From NCBI RefSeq assembly GCF_033446685.1, contig NZ_JAWQLY010000002.1, positions 372,001 through 436,000 on the forward strand: 64,000 nt of DNA. Reading direction: 5' to 3'. The DNA is from Modicisalibacter sp033446685. Its GTDB lineage: Bacteria > Pseudomonadota > Gammaproteobacteria > Pseudomonadales > Halomonadaceae. Shown piece by piece: positions 1 to 9,960 of the stretch. The notes under the pieces were generated by a model. That model had not been told where the DNA came from and did not search any database. It saw nothing but the letters and a program-made list of their open reading frames with translations. Every line of letters begins with the position of its first letter. Within the stretch, counting starts at the first letter, position 1. The translations under genes were made by a program, and so were the position numbers.

Positions 1-1
1 G

Positions 2-1267
2 CTGGGCTCGCTGGCGGTGATCGAGGCGGCCGGCAGCGTGGCTCGGGCGCTGGCCCGGCGCACCCGCGAGGGCGGCCTGTTGCTGATACGCGGCGAGGCC
101 AACAGCACCGGCCTGGCGATGCTCGGCGGCGAGTCACTCGAGTGGGCGCTCGATGAACTCGACAGTGCCCGTGCCGATGCGGTGGTGGTGCTCGAGAATG
201 ACCTCTACCAGCGTGCGCCGCGCAACCGGATCGACGCCGCGCTGGAGCGTGCCGAGACGGTGATCGCGCTCGACCATCAGCGCACCGCCACCTGGCAGCA
301 TGCCCACCTGGGCCTGCCGGCGGCGGCCTTCACCGAGGCCGACGGCACCCTGGTCAGCCTGGAGGGGCGCGCCCAGCGTTTCTTCCAGGTCTTCGATCCG
401 CGCTACATCCGCCCCGAGACGCGCATCCACGAGAGTTGGCGCTGGCTGCACGCGCTGCGCGCCGACATGCTGCGCCACGACGCCGGCGAGATCACCCTCG
501 ATGCGGTGACCCAGGCCTGCGCCGAGCGCTATCCCGAGTTGCACGGCATCCTCGGCGCCGCGCCGGGCGCCGATTACCGGGTGCGCGGGCTCAAGCTGGC
601 GCGCGAGCCACACCGCTACAGCGGGCGTACCGCGATGCGCGCGCATCTCGATGTCAACGAGCCGCGTGCCCCGCAAGATGCCGATTCGCCATTCACCTTC
701 TCGATGGAAGGCTATAACGGCTTCGACCGGCCACGCGAAGAGGTCGCCTTCGCCTGGGCGCCAGGCTGGAACTCGCCGCAGGCATGGAACAAGTTCACCG
801 ACGAGGTCGGCGGCCATTTGAGCGCCGGCGACCCGGGGGTGCGCCTGCTGCACCCGCAGCCGGACAATTACGACTATCACGCCGCGCTACCCGCGAACTT
901 CACTCCCCGCGACTCGGCCTGGCAAGTAGTGGTGCTGCCGCGGCTGTTCGGTGGCGAGGAAACCTCGTCGCGCGCCGCGCCGATCGTCGAGCGTAGCGCG
1001 CCGGCGACGCTGCGGCTGTCGGCCGATGATGCCCAGCGGCTGGGCTGCAGCGACGGCGACCTGCTCAGCGTGGCCACCGAGGGTGGCCGGATCAGTCTGC
1101 CGGTACAGCTCGATGCCGCGCTGCCCGCCGGACTGATCGGCGTGCCGGCGGGTGTCGAGCCGGGGCTGGTCAGCGGCGACTGGGCCGAGTTGAGCCCGGG
1201 CGCGACGACCCATCACGATGCCGGTGCCGCGGCCCGCCGTGACGATGAGATAGGAGACCGCCCATGA
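2..1267 (+). CDS. nuoG: NADH-quinone oxidoreductase subunit G, C-terminal part (5' end outside window)
   Basis: This is the peripheral-arm subunit of respiratory complex I. The frame is open from base 2, so only about 421 C-terminal residues are visible and the N-terminal iron-sulfur domains lie outside. What is seen is the molybdopterin-oxidoreductase-like domain, which in NuoG is structural rather than catalytic. It ends in an MopB-type C-terminal beta domain (around LRLSADDAQRLGCSDGDLLS). The stop overlaps the nuoH start by 4 bases, and nuoH-N follow in standard order, which settles the identity. Confidence 0.9.
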   Translation: MGSLAVIEAAGSVARALARRTREGGLLLIRGEANSTGLAMLGGESLEWALDELDSARADAVVVLENDLYQRAPRNRIDAALERAETVIALDHQRTATWQHAHLGLPAAAFTEADGTLVSLEGRAQRFFQVFDPRYIRPETRIHESWRWLHALRADMLRHDAGEITLDAVTQACAERYPELHGILGAAPGADYRVRGLKLAREPHRYSGRTAMRAHLDVNEPRAPQDADSPFTFSMEGYNGFDRPREEVAFAWAPGWNSPQAWNKFTDEVGGHLSAGDPGVRLLHPQPDNYDYHAALPANFTPRDSAWQVVVLPRLFGGEETSSRAAPIVERSAPATLRLSADDAQRLGCSDGDLLSVATEGGRISLPVQLDAALPAGLIGVPAGVEPGLVSGDWAELSPGATTHHDAGAAARRDDEIGDRP

Positions 1268-2244
1268 GCTGGCTGTCGCCGACGGTCGTCGCCAGTCTGA
1301 TCGCCATGCTCCAGGCCGTGGTGATCCTGCTCGGCGCGGTATTGCTGGGCGCGGTGATGACGGTGGTCGAACGGCGCCTGCTGGGGCTGTGGCAGGACCG
1401 CTACGGGCCCAACCGGGTCGGTCCGTTCGGCTCGCTGCAGCTGGTCGCCGACATGATCAAGATCTTCTTCAAGGAGGACTGGATTCCGCCGTTCGCCGAC
1501 CGCACGCTGTTCGTGCTGGCCCCGGCGATCGCCATGGCCTCGTTGCTGCTGTCGTTCATGATCATTCCCATCACCCCGGGCTGGGGGGTGGCGGATCTCA
1601 ATATAGGCCTGCTGTTCTTCCTCGCCATGGCCGGTATCAATGTCTATGCGGTGCTGTTCGGTGGCTGGTCGAGCGGCAACAAGTACGCCCTGATCGGCGC
1701 CATGCGCGCCTCGGCGCAGACGCTCTCGTACGAGGTGTTCATGGGCCTGGCGTTGATGGGCGTGGTGGCGATGACCGGCTCGTTCAACATGCGCGAGATC
1801 GTCAACGCCCAGGAGGGCCTGTGGTTCGTGATTCCGCAGTTCTTCGGCTTCTGCACCTTCCTGCTTGCCGGGGTCGCGGTGACCCACCGCCACCCGTTCG
1901 ACCAGCCCGAGGCCGAGCAGGAGCTTGCCGACGGCTATCACGTCGAATACTCGAGCATGAAGTTCGGCATGTTCTTCATCGGCGAGTATGTCGGCATGGT
2001 GCTGGTCTCGGCGCTGATCGTGACGCTGTTCTTCGGTGGCTGGCACGGGCCGCTGCTGCCGCCGATCGTCTGGTTCTCGCTCAAGACCGGCGCCTTCCTG
2101 GTGTTCTTCGTGCTGCTGCGCGCCGCACTGCCGCGGCCACGCTACGACCGGGTAATGAGTTTCGGCTGGAAGTTCTGTCTGCCGCTGACTCTGATCAATC
2201 TGCTGGTGACCGGGGCGGTGATCCTGATTGCCGATCCGCTGTGA
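1264..2244 (+). CDS. nuoH: NADH-quinone oxidoreductase subunit H
   Basis: Membrane subunit of complex I at the junction with the peripheral arm; it forms much of the quinone-binding cavity. The 326 residues are mostly hydrophobic helices and match the family's usual length. The GPNRVGPFG loop and the acidic segment QPEAEQELADGYHVEYSSMK, both conserved quinone-site loops, are intact. The ATG overlaps the end of nuoG (ATGA arrangement), consistent with translational coupling. Nothing unusual is seen. Confidence 0.97.
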   Translation: MSWLSPTVVASLIAMLQAVVILLGAVLLGAVMTVVERRLLGLWQDRYGPNRVGPFGSLQLVADMIKIFFKEDWIPPFADRTLFVLAPAIAMASLLLSFMIIPITPGWGVADLNIGLLFFLAMAGINVYAVLFGGWSSGNKYALIGAMRASAQTLSYEVFMGLALMGVVAMTGSFNMREIVNAQEGLWFVIPQFFGFCTFLLAGVAVTHRHPFDQPEAEQELADGYHVEYSSMKFGMFFIGEYVGMVLVSALIVTLFFGGWHGPLLPPIVWFSLKTGAFLVFFVLLRAALPRPRYDRVMSFGWKFCLPLTLINLLVTGAVILIADPL

Positions 2245-2275
2245 TCACCGCCACTGTAACCGAGGAGATACGGCC

Positions 2276-2815
2276 ATGTTCATGAAAGTGATCGAAGGCA
2301 CCGTCTCCCAGCTGCGCACGCTGGGCATGGTCTTCATGCACAGTTTCCGCAAGCGCGAGACGCTCAACTACCCGGAGGAGTCGGTCTATCTGCCGCCGCG
2401 CTACCGGGGGCGCATCGTGCTGACCCGCGACCCCGACGGCGAGGAGCGTTGCGTGGCCTGCAACCTGTGCGCGGTGGCCTGCCCGGTGGCCTGCATCTCG
2501 CTGCAAAAGGGTGAGCAGGAGGATGGTCGCTGGTATCCCGAGTTCTTTCGCATCAATTTCTCGCGCTGCATCTTCTGCGGCATGTGCGAGGAGGCTTGCC
2601 CGACCTCGGCGATCCAGCTCACCCCGGACTTCGAGATGAGCGAGTTCCGGCGCCAGGAGCTGGTTTACGAGAAGCAGGACCTGCTGATCGACGGGCCCGG
2701 CAAGGATCACGATTACCACTTCTATAAAGTGGCGGGGCTGTCGATCGCCGGCAAGGACAAGGGCCGGGCGCAGAACGAGGAACAACCGATCGACGTCAAG
2801 TCGCTGCTGCCGTAA
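2276..2815 (+). CDS. nuoI: NADH-quinone oxidoreductase subunit I
   Basis: Peripheral-arm ferredoxin-like subunit carrying clusters N6a and N6b in the electron path to quinone. Two complete 4Fe-4S motifs are seen: CVACNLCAVACP and CIFCGMCEEACP. I chose ATG 2276 because GAGGAGAT lies just upstream; it gives 179 residues. An upstream in-frame extension lacks family similarity. It sits 31 bases after nuoH. Confidence 0.96.
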   Translation: MFMKVIEGTVSQLRTLGMVFMHSFRKRETLNYPEESVYLPPRYRGRIVLTRDPDGEERCVACNLCAVACPVACISLQKGEQEDGRWYPEFFRINFSRCIFCGMCEEACPTSAIQLTPDFEMSEFRRQELVYEKQDLLIDGPGKDHDYHFYKVAGLSIAGKDKGRAQNEEQPIDVKSLLP

Positions 2816-2842
2816 GTCAGCATTCACTAGCGGGACGCAACC

Positions 2843-3388
2843 ATGGAAATCGCCTTCTACCTGAGTGGCCTGGTCGCCGTACTGGCGACGCTGGGGGTCA
2901 TCACCAACACCAATCCGGTGCATGCGCTGCTCTACCTGATCGTTTCGCTGATCTCGGTGGCGCTGGTGTTCTTCGCGCTGGGCGCGCCCTTCGCCGGGGC
3001 GCTGGAGGTGATCGTCTACGCCGGGGCGATCATGGTGCTGTTCGTGTTCGTGGTGATGATGCTCAACCTGGGCGAGCAGACCACCGCCCAGGAGAAGGCC
3101 TGGCTCAAGCCGCGCATCTGGCTGGGCCCGGCGCTGCTCGCCGCGGTGCTGTTGGTGACGCTGGTCGCCACGCTGTGGTCGGGGAATGCCGAGCGCATGA
3201 TCAGCGGCGAGATACTGACCGCCAAGGCGGTGGGCTCGCTGCTGTTCGGGCCCTGGCTGATGGTCGTCGAGTTGGGTGCCATGCTGCTGCTGGCGGCGCT
3301 GGTCACGGCCTCGCACGTCGGTCGCGTGGCATCGCCCGACAAGCCCGAGATTCACGCCGAAACCGGTGCCCGCAAGGAGGCGTCATGA
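2843..3388 (+). CDS. nuoJ: NADH-quinone oxidoreductase subunit J
   Basis: Antiporter-adjacent membrane subunit of complex I, 181 residues with about five transmembrane helices. The conserved third-helix region (LEVIVYAGAIMVLFVFVVMM) is present; its pi-bulge takes part in coupling quinone reduction to proton pumping. The stop overlaps the nuoK start by four bases (ATGA). The C-terminal tail is polar, as usual for the family. Confidence 0.96.
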   Translation: MEIAFYLSGLVAVLATLGVITNTNPVHALLYLIVSLISVALVFFALGAPFAGALEVIVYAGAIMVLFVFVVMMLNLGEQTTAQEKAWLKPRIWLGPALLAAVLLVTLVATLWSGNAERMISGEILTAKAVGSLLFGPWLMVVELGAMLLLAALVTASHVGRVASPDKPEIHAETGARKEAS

Positions 3389-3693
3389 ACGGAATACCCA
3401 TGGAACATGGCCTGGTGCTGGCCGCGATCCTCTTCGTGCTGGGCTTCGCCGGGCTGGTCACCCGGCGCAACATGGTGTTCGTGCTGATGAGCCTGGAGGT
3501 CATGCTCAATGCCGTGGCCTTGGCGTTCATCGTCGGCGGTACGGCCTGGGGGCAGCCCGAAGGTCAGGCGATGTTCCTGCTGGTGATCACCCTGGCCGCG
3601 GCCGAGGCGAGCGTGGGTCTGGCGCTGCTGATCCAGCTCCACCATCGCTTCAAGTCGCTTGATGTGGACGCCGCCAACCGAATGCGCGGCTAA
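3385..3693 (+). CDS. nuoK: NADH-quinone oxidoreductase subunit K
   Basis: Small proton-channel subunit of complex I (102 residues, three helices, MrpC-like). The two membrane glutamates essential for pumping are visible in SLEVMLNAVAL and AAAEASVGLALL. I use ATG 3385, which overlaps the nuoJ stop and follows AAGGAGG. A longer in-frame upstream extension is arginine-rich, unlike NuoK, and is rejected. nuoL begins 11 bases downstream. Confidence 0.96.
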   Translation: MNGIPMEHGLVLAAILFVLGFAGLVTRRNMVFVLMSLEVMLNAVALAFIVGGTAWGQPEGQAMFLLVITLAAAEASVGLALLIQLHHRFKSLDVDAANRMRG

Positions 3694-3704
3694 GGGAGCT
3701 GTCG

Positions 3705-5564
3705 ATGTCGTTGTTGCCACTGACGTTTTTACTGCCGCTGGTCGGCACCCTGATCCTGGCCCTGTCGCGGGGCACGCTCAACGCACGGGCCAGCGCGGTG
3801 GTCGGCGTGGCCAGTGTCGGGCTGGCGGCATTGGTCACCGCCTGGGTCGGCTGGGCCTTTCACACCAGCGGCGGCACCGGCGTCGACATGACGCTATGGA
3901 CCTGGCTGTCGGTGGGTGACTTTCGACCGACCATCGGGCTGCGTCTCGATGGCCTTTCGCTGACCATGCTGTCGATCATTACCGGCGTCGGTTTCCTGAT
4001 CCACCTGTTCGCCGCCTGGTACATGCGCGGCGAAAGCGGCGTTACCCGCTTCTACGCCTACATGAACCTGTTCGTGTTCAGCATGATCCTGCTGGTGCTC
4101 GGCGACAACGTCCTGCTGCTTTACCTGGGCTGGGAAGGCGTCGGCCTGTGCAGCTATCTGCTGATCGGCTACTACTATCAAGTCTCGGCCAACGGCTGGG
4201 CGGCCTTCAAGGCGTTCATCATCACCCGCCTGGGCGATATATTCCTGGCCATCGGGCTATTTCTGCTGTTCCGCGCGCTGGGTACGCTGAACATCGCCGA
4301 GATCCTCACGCGCGCCCCCGAGGTGTGGAGCGAGGGTTCCCTCGAGGTCCAACTGGCGGCCTTGCTGATTCTCGGCGGGGCACTGGGCAAGTCGGCCCAG
4401 TTGCCGCTGCACACCTGGCTGGCCGACGCCATGGCCGGTCCCACGCCGGTGTCGGCGCTGATCCACGCGGCAACCATGGTCACCGCCGGCGTCTACCTCA
4501 TCGCTCGGCTGCACGGGATCTTCGAACTGGCGCCGGCGGTGCTCTATCTGGTCGGCGTGATCGGCGCGCTGACGCTGCTGATGGCCGGCTTCTCGGCGCT
4601 GGCCCAGACCGACATCAAGCGGGTGCTGGCCTACTCGACGATGAGCCAGATCGGCTACATGTTCCTGGCGCTGGGGGTGGGCGCCTATGACGCGGCGATC
4701 TTCCACCTGATGACCCATGCCTTCTTCAAGGCGCTGCTGTTCCTCTCCGCCGGTGCGGTGATCGTCAGCTGCCATCACGAGCAGGACATGCGCCGCCTGG
4801 GTGGATTGTGGCGCCGGTTGCCGCTGGCCTATGCCGGCTTCGTGGTCGGCGGCGCGGCGCTGGCGGCGCTGCCGCTGGTCACCGCCGGCTTCTACAGCAA
4901 GGACGAGATTCTCTGGGAAGCCTGGGCCGCCGGCGATGGCGGGCTGATGCTGGCGGGCCTGGTCGGTGCCTTCCTGACTTCGCTGTATACCCTGCGCCTG
5001 ATCATCGGCACCTTCCACGGCGAGATGAAAAGCGACAATGCCCGTCATGCCGAGGCCGGTCGCGGTCTGGTGCACGGCCTGCCGCTGGTCTTACTGGCGA
5101 TCCTCTCGACCTTCCTCGGCGCCGGGATCCATCCGCCGCTGGAGGGCGTGCTGCCCGTGGGCCTCGGGGCCGACGCCCACGGGGTAGGGCACACCGTACT
5201 GGGCATTTTCGCCGCGGCCGCCTCGCTGGGCGGTCTGGGACTGGCCGCCTGGCTGTTCCTCAAGCGGCGGCGCTGGCTCGCCGAGCGCGTCTCGGACGGT
5301 TGGGAGGCCCGGCTATGGCGGCTCTGGAATCACGCCTGGGGCTTCGATATCGCCTACGACCGGCTGCTGGTGCGCCCCTATCGCGGCCTGGTGCATGTCC
5401 TGCGCAACGACATCATCGATCGACTGATGCTGGTGGCGGGCTGGATGGCCTGGTTGTCGCACCGCGGCCTGAGCTACACCCAGTCCGGCAAGCTGCGGCT
5501 GTACGCCACCAGCATGGCGCTGGGGGTCACGGTGGTCCTGATCGTGCTGGTGCTGGGCGGCTGA
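3705..5564 (+). CDS. nuoL: NADH-quinone oxidoreductase subunit L
   Basis: Distal antiporter-like proton pump of complex I, 619 residues. Key pieces are visible: the helix-5 glutamate in WEGVGLCSYLLIG, the helix-7 lysine in LGKSAQLPLHTWLADAM, and the discontinuous-helix segment PTPVSALIHAATMVTAGVY. A C-terminal extension of about 130 residues fits the long lateral helix typical of NuoL. AGGGAGCTG precedes the ATG. An 87-base gap separates it from nuoM, the largest gap in this part of the operon. Confidence 0.97.
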   Translation: MSLLPLTFLLPLVGTLILALSRGTLNARASAVVGVASVGLAALVTAWVGWAFHTSGGTGVDMTLWTWLSVGDFRPTIGLRLDGLSLTMLSIITGVGFLIHLFAAWYMRGESGVTRFYAYMNLFVFSMILLVLGDNVLLLYLGWEGVGLCSYLLIGYYYQVSANGWAAFKAFIITRLGDIFLAIGLFLLFRALGTLNIAEILTRAPEVWSEGSLEVQLAALLILGGALGKSAQLPLHTWLADAMAGPTPVSALIHAATMVTAGVYLIARLHGIFELAPAVLYLVGVIGALTLLMAGFSALAQTDIKRVLAYSTMSQIGYMFLALGVGAYDAAIFHLMTHAFFKALLFLSAGAVIVSCHHEQDMRRLGGLWRRLPLAYAGFVVGGAALAALPLVTAGFYSKDEILWEAWAAGDGGLMLAGLVGAFLTSLYTLRLIIGTFHGEMKSDNARHAEAGRGLVHGLPLVLLAILSTFLGAGIHPPLEGVLPVGLGADAHGVGHTVLGIFAAAASLGGLGLAAWLFLKRRRWLAERVSDGWEARLWRLWNHAWGFDIAYDRLLVRPYRGLVHVLRNDIIDRLMLVAGWMAWLSHRGLSYTQSGKLRLYATSMALGVTVVLIVLVLGG

Positions 5565-5651
5565 ACGGCGGGATTCGCGCAACATGGTTTACATAACGAG
5601 GGGCAGGGGGATGCCACCAATGTATCGACAAACACAGGGAACGCACCGCTT

Positions 5652-7196
5652 ATGACGCTGCTCTGGCTGATCCTGATTCCCTTCGTCGGCGGTCTATTGT
5701 GCTGGCAGGGTGAACGCTTCGGCGATCAGGCGCCGCGCTGGATCGCGCTGGCGACAATGTTGATCGAGCTGTTGATCACGCTGGGGCTGTGGTTCCACGG
5801 CGACTACCATCTGCCGCAGATGGGCACCGCCAGCGAGGCGACTCGCTGGTCCATGGAGTGGCAGGTAGCGTGGATCCCGCGCTTTGGCATCAACGTCCAC
5901 CTGGCGCTCGATGGCCTGTCGCTGGTGCTGATCGCGTTGACCGGCTTCCTGGGCATGCTGGCGGTACTCTGCTCCTGGAACGAGATCGTGCGCCGGGTCG
6001 GCTTCTTTCATCTCAACCTGCTGTGGATACTCGGCGGCGTGGTGGGTGTCTTCCTGGCGATCGACCTGTTCCTGTTCTTCTTCTTCTGGGAAATGATGCT
6101 GGTACCGATGTACTTCCTGATCGCGCTGTGGGGGCATAGCGGCTCGGAAGGGCGGACCCGCATCCGCGCGGCGACCAAGTTCTTCATCTATACCCAGGCC
6201 AGCGGCCTGTTGATGCTGGTATCGATACTCGGCCTGGTTTTCGTGCACCACGCCAATACCGGCGAGTACTCGTTCGGCTACGCGACGCTGATGGAGACGC
6301 CGCTGTCCGAGGGGGTGGCGATGCTGCTGATGCTCGGCTTCTTCATCGCCTTCGCGGTCAAGCTGCCGGTCGTGCCGCTGCACGGCTGGCTACCTGATGC
6401 TCATGCCCAGGCGCCGACCGCGGGTAGCGTCGATCTCGCCGGCATCCTGCTCAAGACCGCCGCCTACGGCATGCTGCGCTTCGCCCTGCCCTTGTTCCCC
6501 GAGGCCTCGCAGACCTTCGCCCCGGTGGCCATGACGCTGGGCCTGGTGGGGGTCTTCTACGGAGCGCTGCTGGCTTGCGGACAGCAGGACGTCAAGCGCC
6601 TGATCGCCTACACCAGTATCTCGCACATGGGGTTCGTGCTGATCGGTATCTATGCCGGTACCGAGCTCGCCCTGCAGGGTGTGGTGATGCTGATGGTCGC
6701 CCACGCCTTCTCGGCGGCCGGGCTGTTCATCCTGAGCGGCCAGATCTACGAGCGGCTGCACACCCGCGACATGCGCGAGATGGGCGGCCTATGGGGACGC
6801 ATGGGGAGCCTGCCGGGGTTCTCGCTGTGCTTCGTCGCCGCCTCGCTGGGCATGCCCGGCACCGCCAATTTCCTCGGTGAGTTCATGGTCCTGTTCGGCA
6901 CCTTCCCGGTCGCGCCCTGGACGGTGGTCATCGGCAGCGGCGGACTGGTGCTGGCGGCGATCTACTCGCTGCTGCTGATGCAGCGGGTTCACTTCGGCCC
7001 GTCCCAGGGCGATGGGCGGTTCGCCGATCTCGATAGTCGCGAATACCTGATGATGCTCTCGATCCTCGGCCTGGTACTGCTGTTCGGGCTCTATCCGCAA
7101 CCACTGCTGGACACCACCGGCGCGGCGATGCTCGAGGTGCAGCAGCTGTTCGGCGCCGCTGCGCAGTCATCCACTCTGCTGACGGGGGCTCCATGA
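5652..7196 (+). CDS. nuoM: NADH-quinone oxidoreductase subunit M
   Basis: Second antiporter-like proton-pumping subunit of complex I, 514 residues, about 14 helices. The pumping glutamate (WEMMLVPMYFLIALWG) and lysine (AFAVKLPVVPLHGWLPDAH) regions are intact, as is the segment APTAGSVDLAGILLKTAAYG. The stop overlaps the nuoN ATG by four bases. Length is ordinary for the family. Confidence 0.97.
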   Translation: MTLLWLILIPFVGGLLCWQGERFGDQAPRWIALATMLIELLITLGLWFHGDYHLPQMGTASEATRWSMEWQVAWIPRFGINVHLALDGLSLVLIALTGFLGMLAVLCSWNEIVRRVGFFHLNLLWILGGVVGVFLAIDLFLFFFFWEMMLVPMYFLIALWGHSGSEGRTRIRAATKFFIYTQASGLLMLVSILGLVFVHHANTGEYSFGYATLMETPLSEGVAMLLMLGFFIAFAVKLPVVPLHGWLPDAHAQAPTAGSVDLAGILLKTAAYGMLRFALPLFPEASQTFAPVAMTLGLVGVFYGALLACGQQDVKRLIAYTSISHMGFVLIGIYAGTELALQGVVMLMVAHAFSAAGLFILSGQIYERLHTRDMREMGGLWGRMGSLPGFSLCFVAASLGMPGTANFLGEFMVLFGTFPVAPWTVVIGSGGLVLAAIYSLLLMQRVHFGPSQGDGRFADLDSREYLMMLSILGLVLLFGLYPQPLLDTTGAAMLEVQQLFGAAAQSSTLLTGAP

Positions 7197-8650
7197 CCTT
7201 GACCGCGACGCATCTGCTGGCGCTGACGCCGCTGATCCTGGTCTGCGCCACGGCCCTAGTGGTGATGCTGGGGATCGCCTGGCGCCGCCATCACACCGGC
7301 ATCGCCGTGACCACGGCGGTGGGTCTCAACCTGGCGCTCGTCTCGCTGATCGGTGTGTGGTTCATGGCGCCGCTGGCCACGCCGATGTTGGCCGTCGATG
7401 GCCTGGCGATCTTCGCCGCGGTGCTGATCCTGATCGCAGCGCTGGCCTGTGCCACGCTGGGCCATGCCTATCTCGAACACTATCGGGGGCCGCGCGAGGA
7501 GTTCTACCTGCTGCTGCTGTGTGCCACGGCGGGCGGCATGGTGCTGGCCGCCAGCACCCATCTGGCGACGCTGTTCTTCGGTCTCGAGCTGCTGTCGATG
7601 CCGCTGTATGGCATGCTCGCCTACACCTACCATGAGCGGCGCTCGCTCGAGGCCGGGGTCAAGTATCTGGTGCTGTCCGCGGCGGCGACCGCCATCCTGC
7701 TATTCGGCATGTCGCTGCTCTATGCCGAGACCGGCCATCTCGATTTTGCCGGGCTGACCGCCGGGCTGGCGGAAAACCCCGGTGCCTGGGGCCTTGCCGG
7801 TGCCGCGCTGATGCTCATGGGGCTGGGTTTCAAGCTGTCGATCGTACCGTTTCACCTGTGGACACCGGATGTCTACGAGGGCGGGCCGGGCCCGGCAGCG
7901 ACCTTCCTCGCCTCGGCCAGCAAGGTCGCGGTATTCGTGGTGCTGCTGCGGCTGGTCATGGCGGCCCCGGCCTTTCAGGATGCCTGGCTGCACGGGGTAC
8001 TGGCGGTGCTGGCAATCCTCACCATGCTGGTCGGCAACCTGCTGGCGCTGACCCAGTCCAACCTCAAGCGTCTGCTGGGTTACTCGTCGATCGCCCACTT
8101 CGGTTACCTGCTCACGGCGCTGGTCATCGGCGAGGGGCTTTCGGTCGAGGCGACCGGGGTCTACCTGGTGGTCTACATGCTGACCACGCTGGGCGCGTTC
8201 GGCGTGGTGACGCTGATTTCTTCGCCCTATCGCGGCGAGGATGCGGCGGGGCTGCACCATTATCGTGGTCTGTTCTGGCGACGCCCCTACCTGACCGCGG
8301 TGCTCACCGTGACCATGCTGTCGCTGGCCGGTATCCCCTTCACCGCGGGCTTCATCGGCAAGTTCTACATCATCGCGCTGGGTGTCGAGGCCGGGCGCTG
8401 GTGGCTGGTGGGAGCGGTGATCGTGGGCAGTGCCATCGGGCTCTACTACTACCTGCGGGTGATGGTCACCCTGTACCTGGCCGAGGCGGGCATGCAGAAA
8501 CGCGATGCGCCGGAGAACTGGGGCATGCGTGCCGGCGGTGTGGTCGTGCTGGGGGTGGCGCTGCTGATCATCCTGCTGGGTATCTACCCGACGCCGATGA
8601 TCGAATGGGTGCGGCTCATGAGCAGCGCCATGCTGGCGACGGCGGGCTAA
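7193..8650 (+). CDS. nuoN: NADH-quinone oxidoreductase subunit N
   Basis: Third antiporter-like subunit of complex I, 485 residues. It carries the conserved glutamate in FFGLELLSMPLYGMLAY and the lysine in GLGFKLSIVPFHLWTPDVY, followed by GGPGPAATFLASASKVAVF. It is the last gene of the nuo operon and is followed within about 40 bases by a strong terminator. Confidence 0.97.
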   Translation: MTLTATHLLALTPLILVCATALVVMLGIAWRRHHTGIAVTTAVGLNLALVSLIGVWFMAPLATPMLAVDGLAIFAAVLILIAALACATLGHAYLEHYRGPREEFYLLLLCATAGGMVLAASTHLATLFFGLELLSMPLYGMLAYTYHERRSLEAGVKYLVLSAAATAILLFGMSLLYAETGHLDFAGLTAGLAENPGAWGLAGAALMLMGLGFKLSIVPFHLWTPDVYEGGPGPAATFLASASKVAVFVVLLRLVMAAPAFQDAWLHGVLAVLAILTMLVGNLLALTQSNLKRLLGYSSIAHFGYLLTALVIGEGLSVEATGVYLVVYMLTTLGAFGVVTLISSPYRGEDAAGLHHYRGLFWRRPYLTAVLTVTMLSLAGIPFTAGFIGKFYIIALGVEAGRWWLVGAVIVGSAIGLYYYLRVMVTLYLAEAGMQKRDAPENWGMRAGGVVVLGVALLIILLGIYPTPMIEWVRLMSSAMLATAG

Positions 8651-8691
8651 CGCCAGCGTTCGATCCTGCGAGAGCTGCATCATGAGCAATA

Positions 8692-8721
8692 AAAAGCCCC
8701 GCGCCGATGCGCGGGGCTTTT
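8692..8721. terminator. Bidirectional intrinsic terminator between nuoN and dctP
   Basis: A perfect 13-bp stem (AAAAGCCCCGCGC / GCGCGGGGCTTTT) with a CGAT loop, flanked by A-rich sequence on the left and TTTTGTTTT on the right. It therefore works for both nuoN (+) and the convergent dctP (-). Confidence 0.93.
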
Positions 8722-8752
8722 GTTTTGCGTTCTTCGATGATGCTCGCTCGCC

Positions 8753-9853
8753 TCAGTCGGCGGTAGTGTCGCCCTCGGGGTTGCGGGCGTTGTAGAAGGC
8801 CTGCTCGGAAATCGCGTGGTAGTTTTCGACCTTGTCCTGAAAGGCGCTATAGGAGTCATAGATCTTCTTGGCCATGGGGTCGGAGGCGGCGAGCTCGCTG
8901 ACCACATCCTCGGAGAGCTGCTGGGCCTTGGCGAGTACGTCGTCGGGGAAGCGCTTGAGCTGGACGTTGTGCTCGTTGACCAGCGTCTGCAGGGCGTCGT
9001 TGTTGCGGGCGGTGTACTCGTCGAGCACCGACTGATTGACGTCGGCCACGGCGGTGCGCAGGATCGCCTGCAGGTCGTCCGGCAGCGATGCCATGGCTTC
9101 TTTATTGACGATCGCCTCGAACATCACGGTCGGCTCGTGCCAGCCCGGGTAGTAGTAGTAATCGGCGGCCTGGTAGAGACCGAAGGCCAGATCGTTGTAG
9201 GGCCCGATCCATTCGGTGGCGTCGATCGCCCCGGATTGCAGCGAAGTGAAGATCTCGCCTCCCGGCATGTTGACGATTGCCACGCCCATGCGGCTCATGA
9301 CTTCGCCACCCAGCCCCGGCATGCGCATCTTCAGGCCGTCGAGGTCGGCGACCGAATTGATCTCCTTGTTGTACCAGCCGCCCATCTGCACGCCGGAGGC
9401 GCCGGCGACCATGACTTCGACGCCGAACTGGTCGTACAACTCGTTCCATAGTTCCATGCCGCCGCCGTACTGCAACCAGGCGTTCATTTCCTGGGCGTTC
9501 ATGCCGAACGGCACGGCGGCGAAGAACTGTGCGGCCGGCGCCTTGCCTTTCCAGTAGTAGGATGCGGAGTGGCCCATTTCGGCGGTACCCTCGGAAACCG
9601 CGTCGAAGACCTCGAAGCCCGGGACCAGCTGGCCGGCGCCGTAGACATCGATGGTCAGCCGGCCGTCGGACATCTTGTCGACCAGCTCGGCGAGGCGCTC
9701 GGGTCCCTGGCCGACTCCGGGAAAGTTCTTCGGCCACGAGGTGACCATCTTCCACTCGAAGTTCTCTTGCGCCTGGGCCGTTGCGGCCAGGGCCATCAGC
9801 CCGGCCGCGCTGGTCGCCATCGCGACCGCGGAAGCCAACGTCTTGATTTGCAT
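8753..9853 (-). CDS. TRAP transporter substrate-binding protein (DctP/TakP-like)
   Basis: Periplasmic solute receptor of a tripartite ATP-independent transporter. A Sec signal peptide is visible (hydrophobic stretch then ATAQAQEN, cleavage near residue 28). The mature part has the DctP fold, including the RMPGLGGEVMSRMG region whose arginine normally pairs with the substrate carboxylate. The N-terminus FEWKMVTSWPK resembles receptors of the 2-oxoacid (TakP) branch, so a small organic or keto acid is a likely ligand; this is inference. It lies 107 bases downstream of dctM and ends at the shared terminator. Confidence 0.88.
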   Translation of the reverse strand: MQIKTLASAVAMATSAAGLMALAATAQAQENFEWKMVTSWPKNFPGVGQGPERLAELVDKMSDGRLTIDVYGAGQLVPGFEVFDAVSEGTAEMGHSASYYWKGKAPAAQFFAAVPFGMNAQEMNAWLQYGGGMELWNELYDQFGVEVMVAGASGVQMGGWYNKEINSVADLDGLKMRMPGLGGEVMSRMGVAIVNMPGGEIFTSLQSGAIDATEWIGPYNDLAFGLYQAADYYYYPGWHEPTVMFEAIVNKEAMASLPDDLQAILRTAVADVNQSVLDEYTARNNDALQTLVNEHNVQLKRFPDDVLAKAQQLSEDVVSELAASDPMAKKIYDSYSAFQDKVENYHAISEQAFYNARNPEGDTTAD

Positions 9854-9960
9854 GGTGCGTTCCCCTTTTTTGTGTCGTACGCGCCTGGCTAGCGCGCTGC
9901 TTGGTAGTGGGCGGGCTTATTACCCGTCCTCCTTAACACCTTGAAAAAACGTCGCTCCCG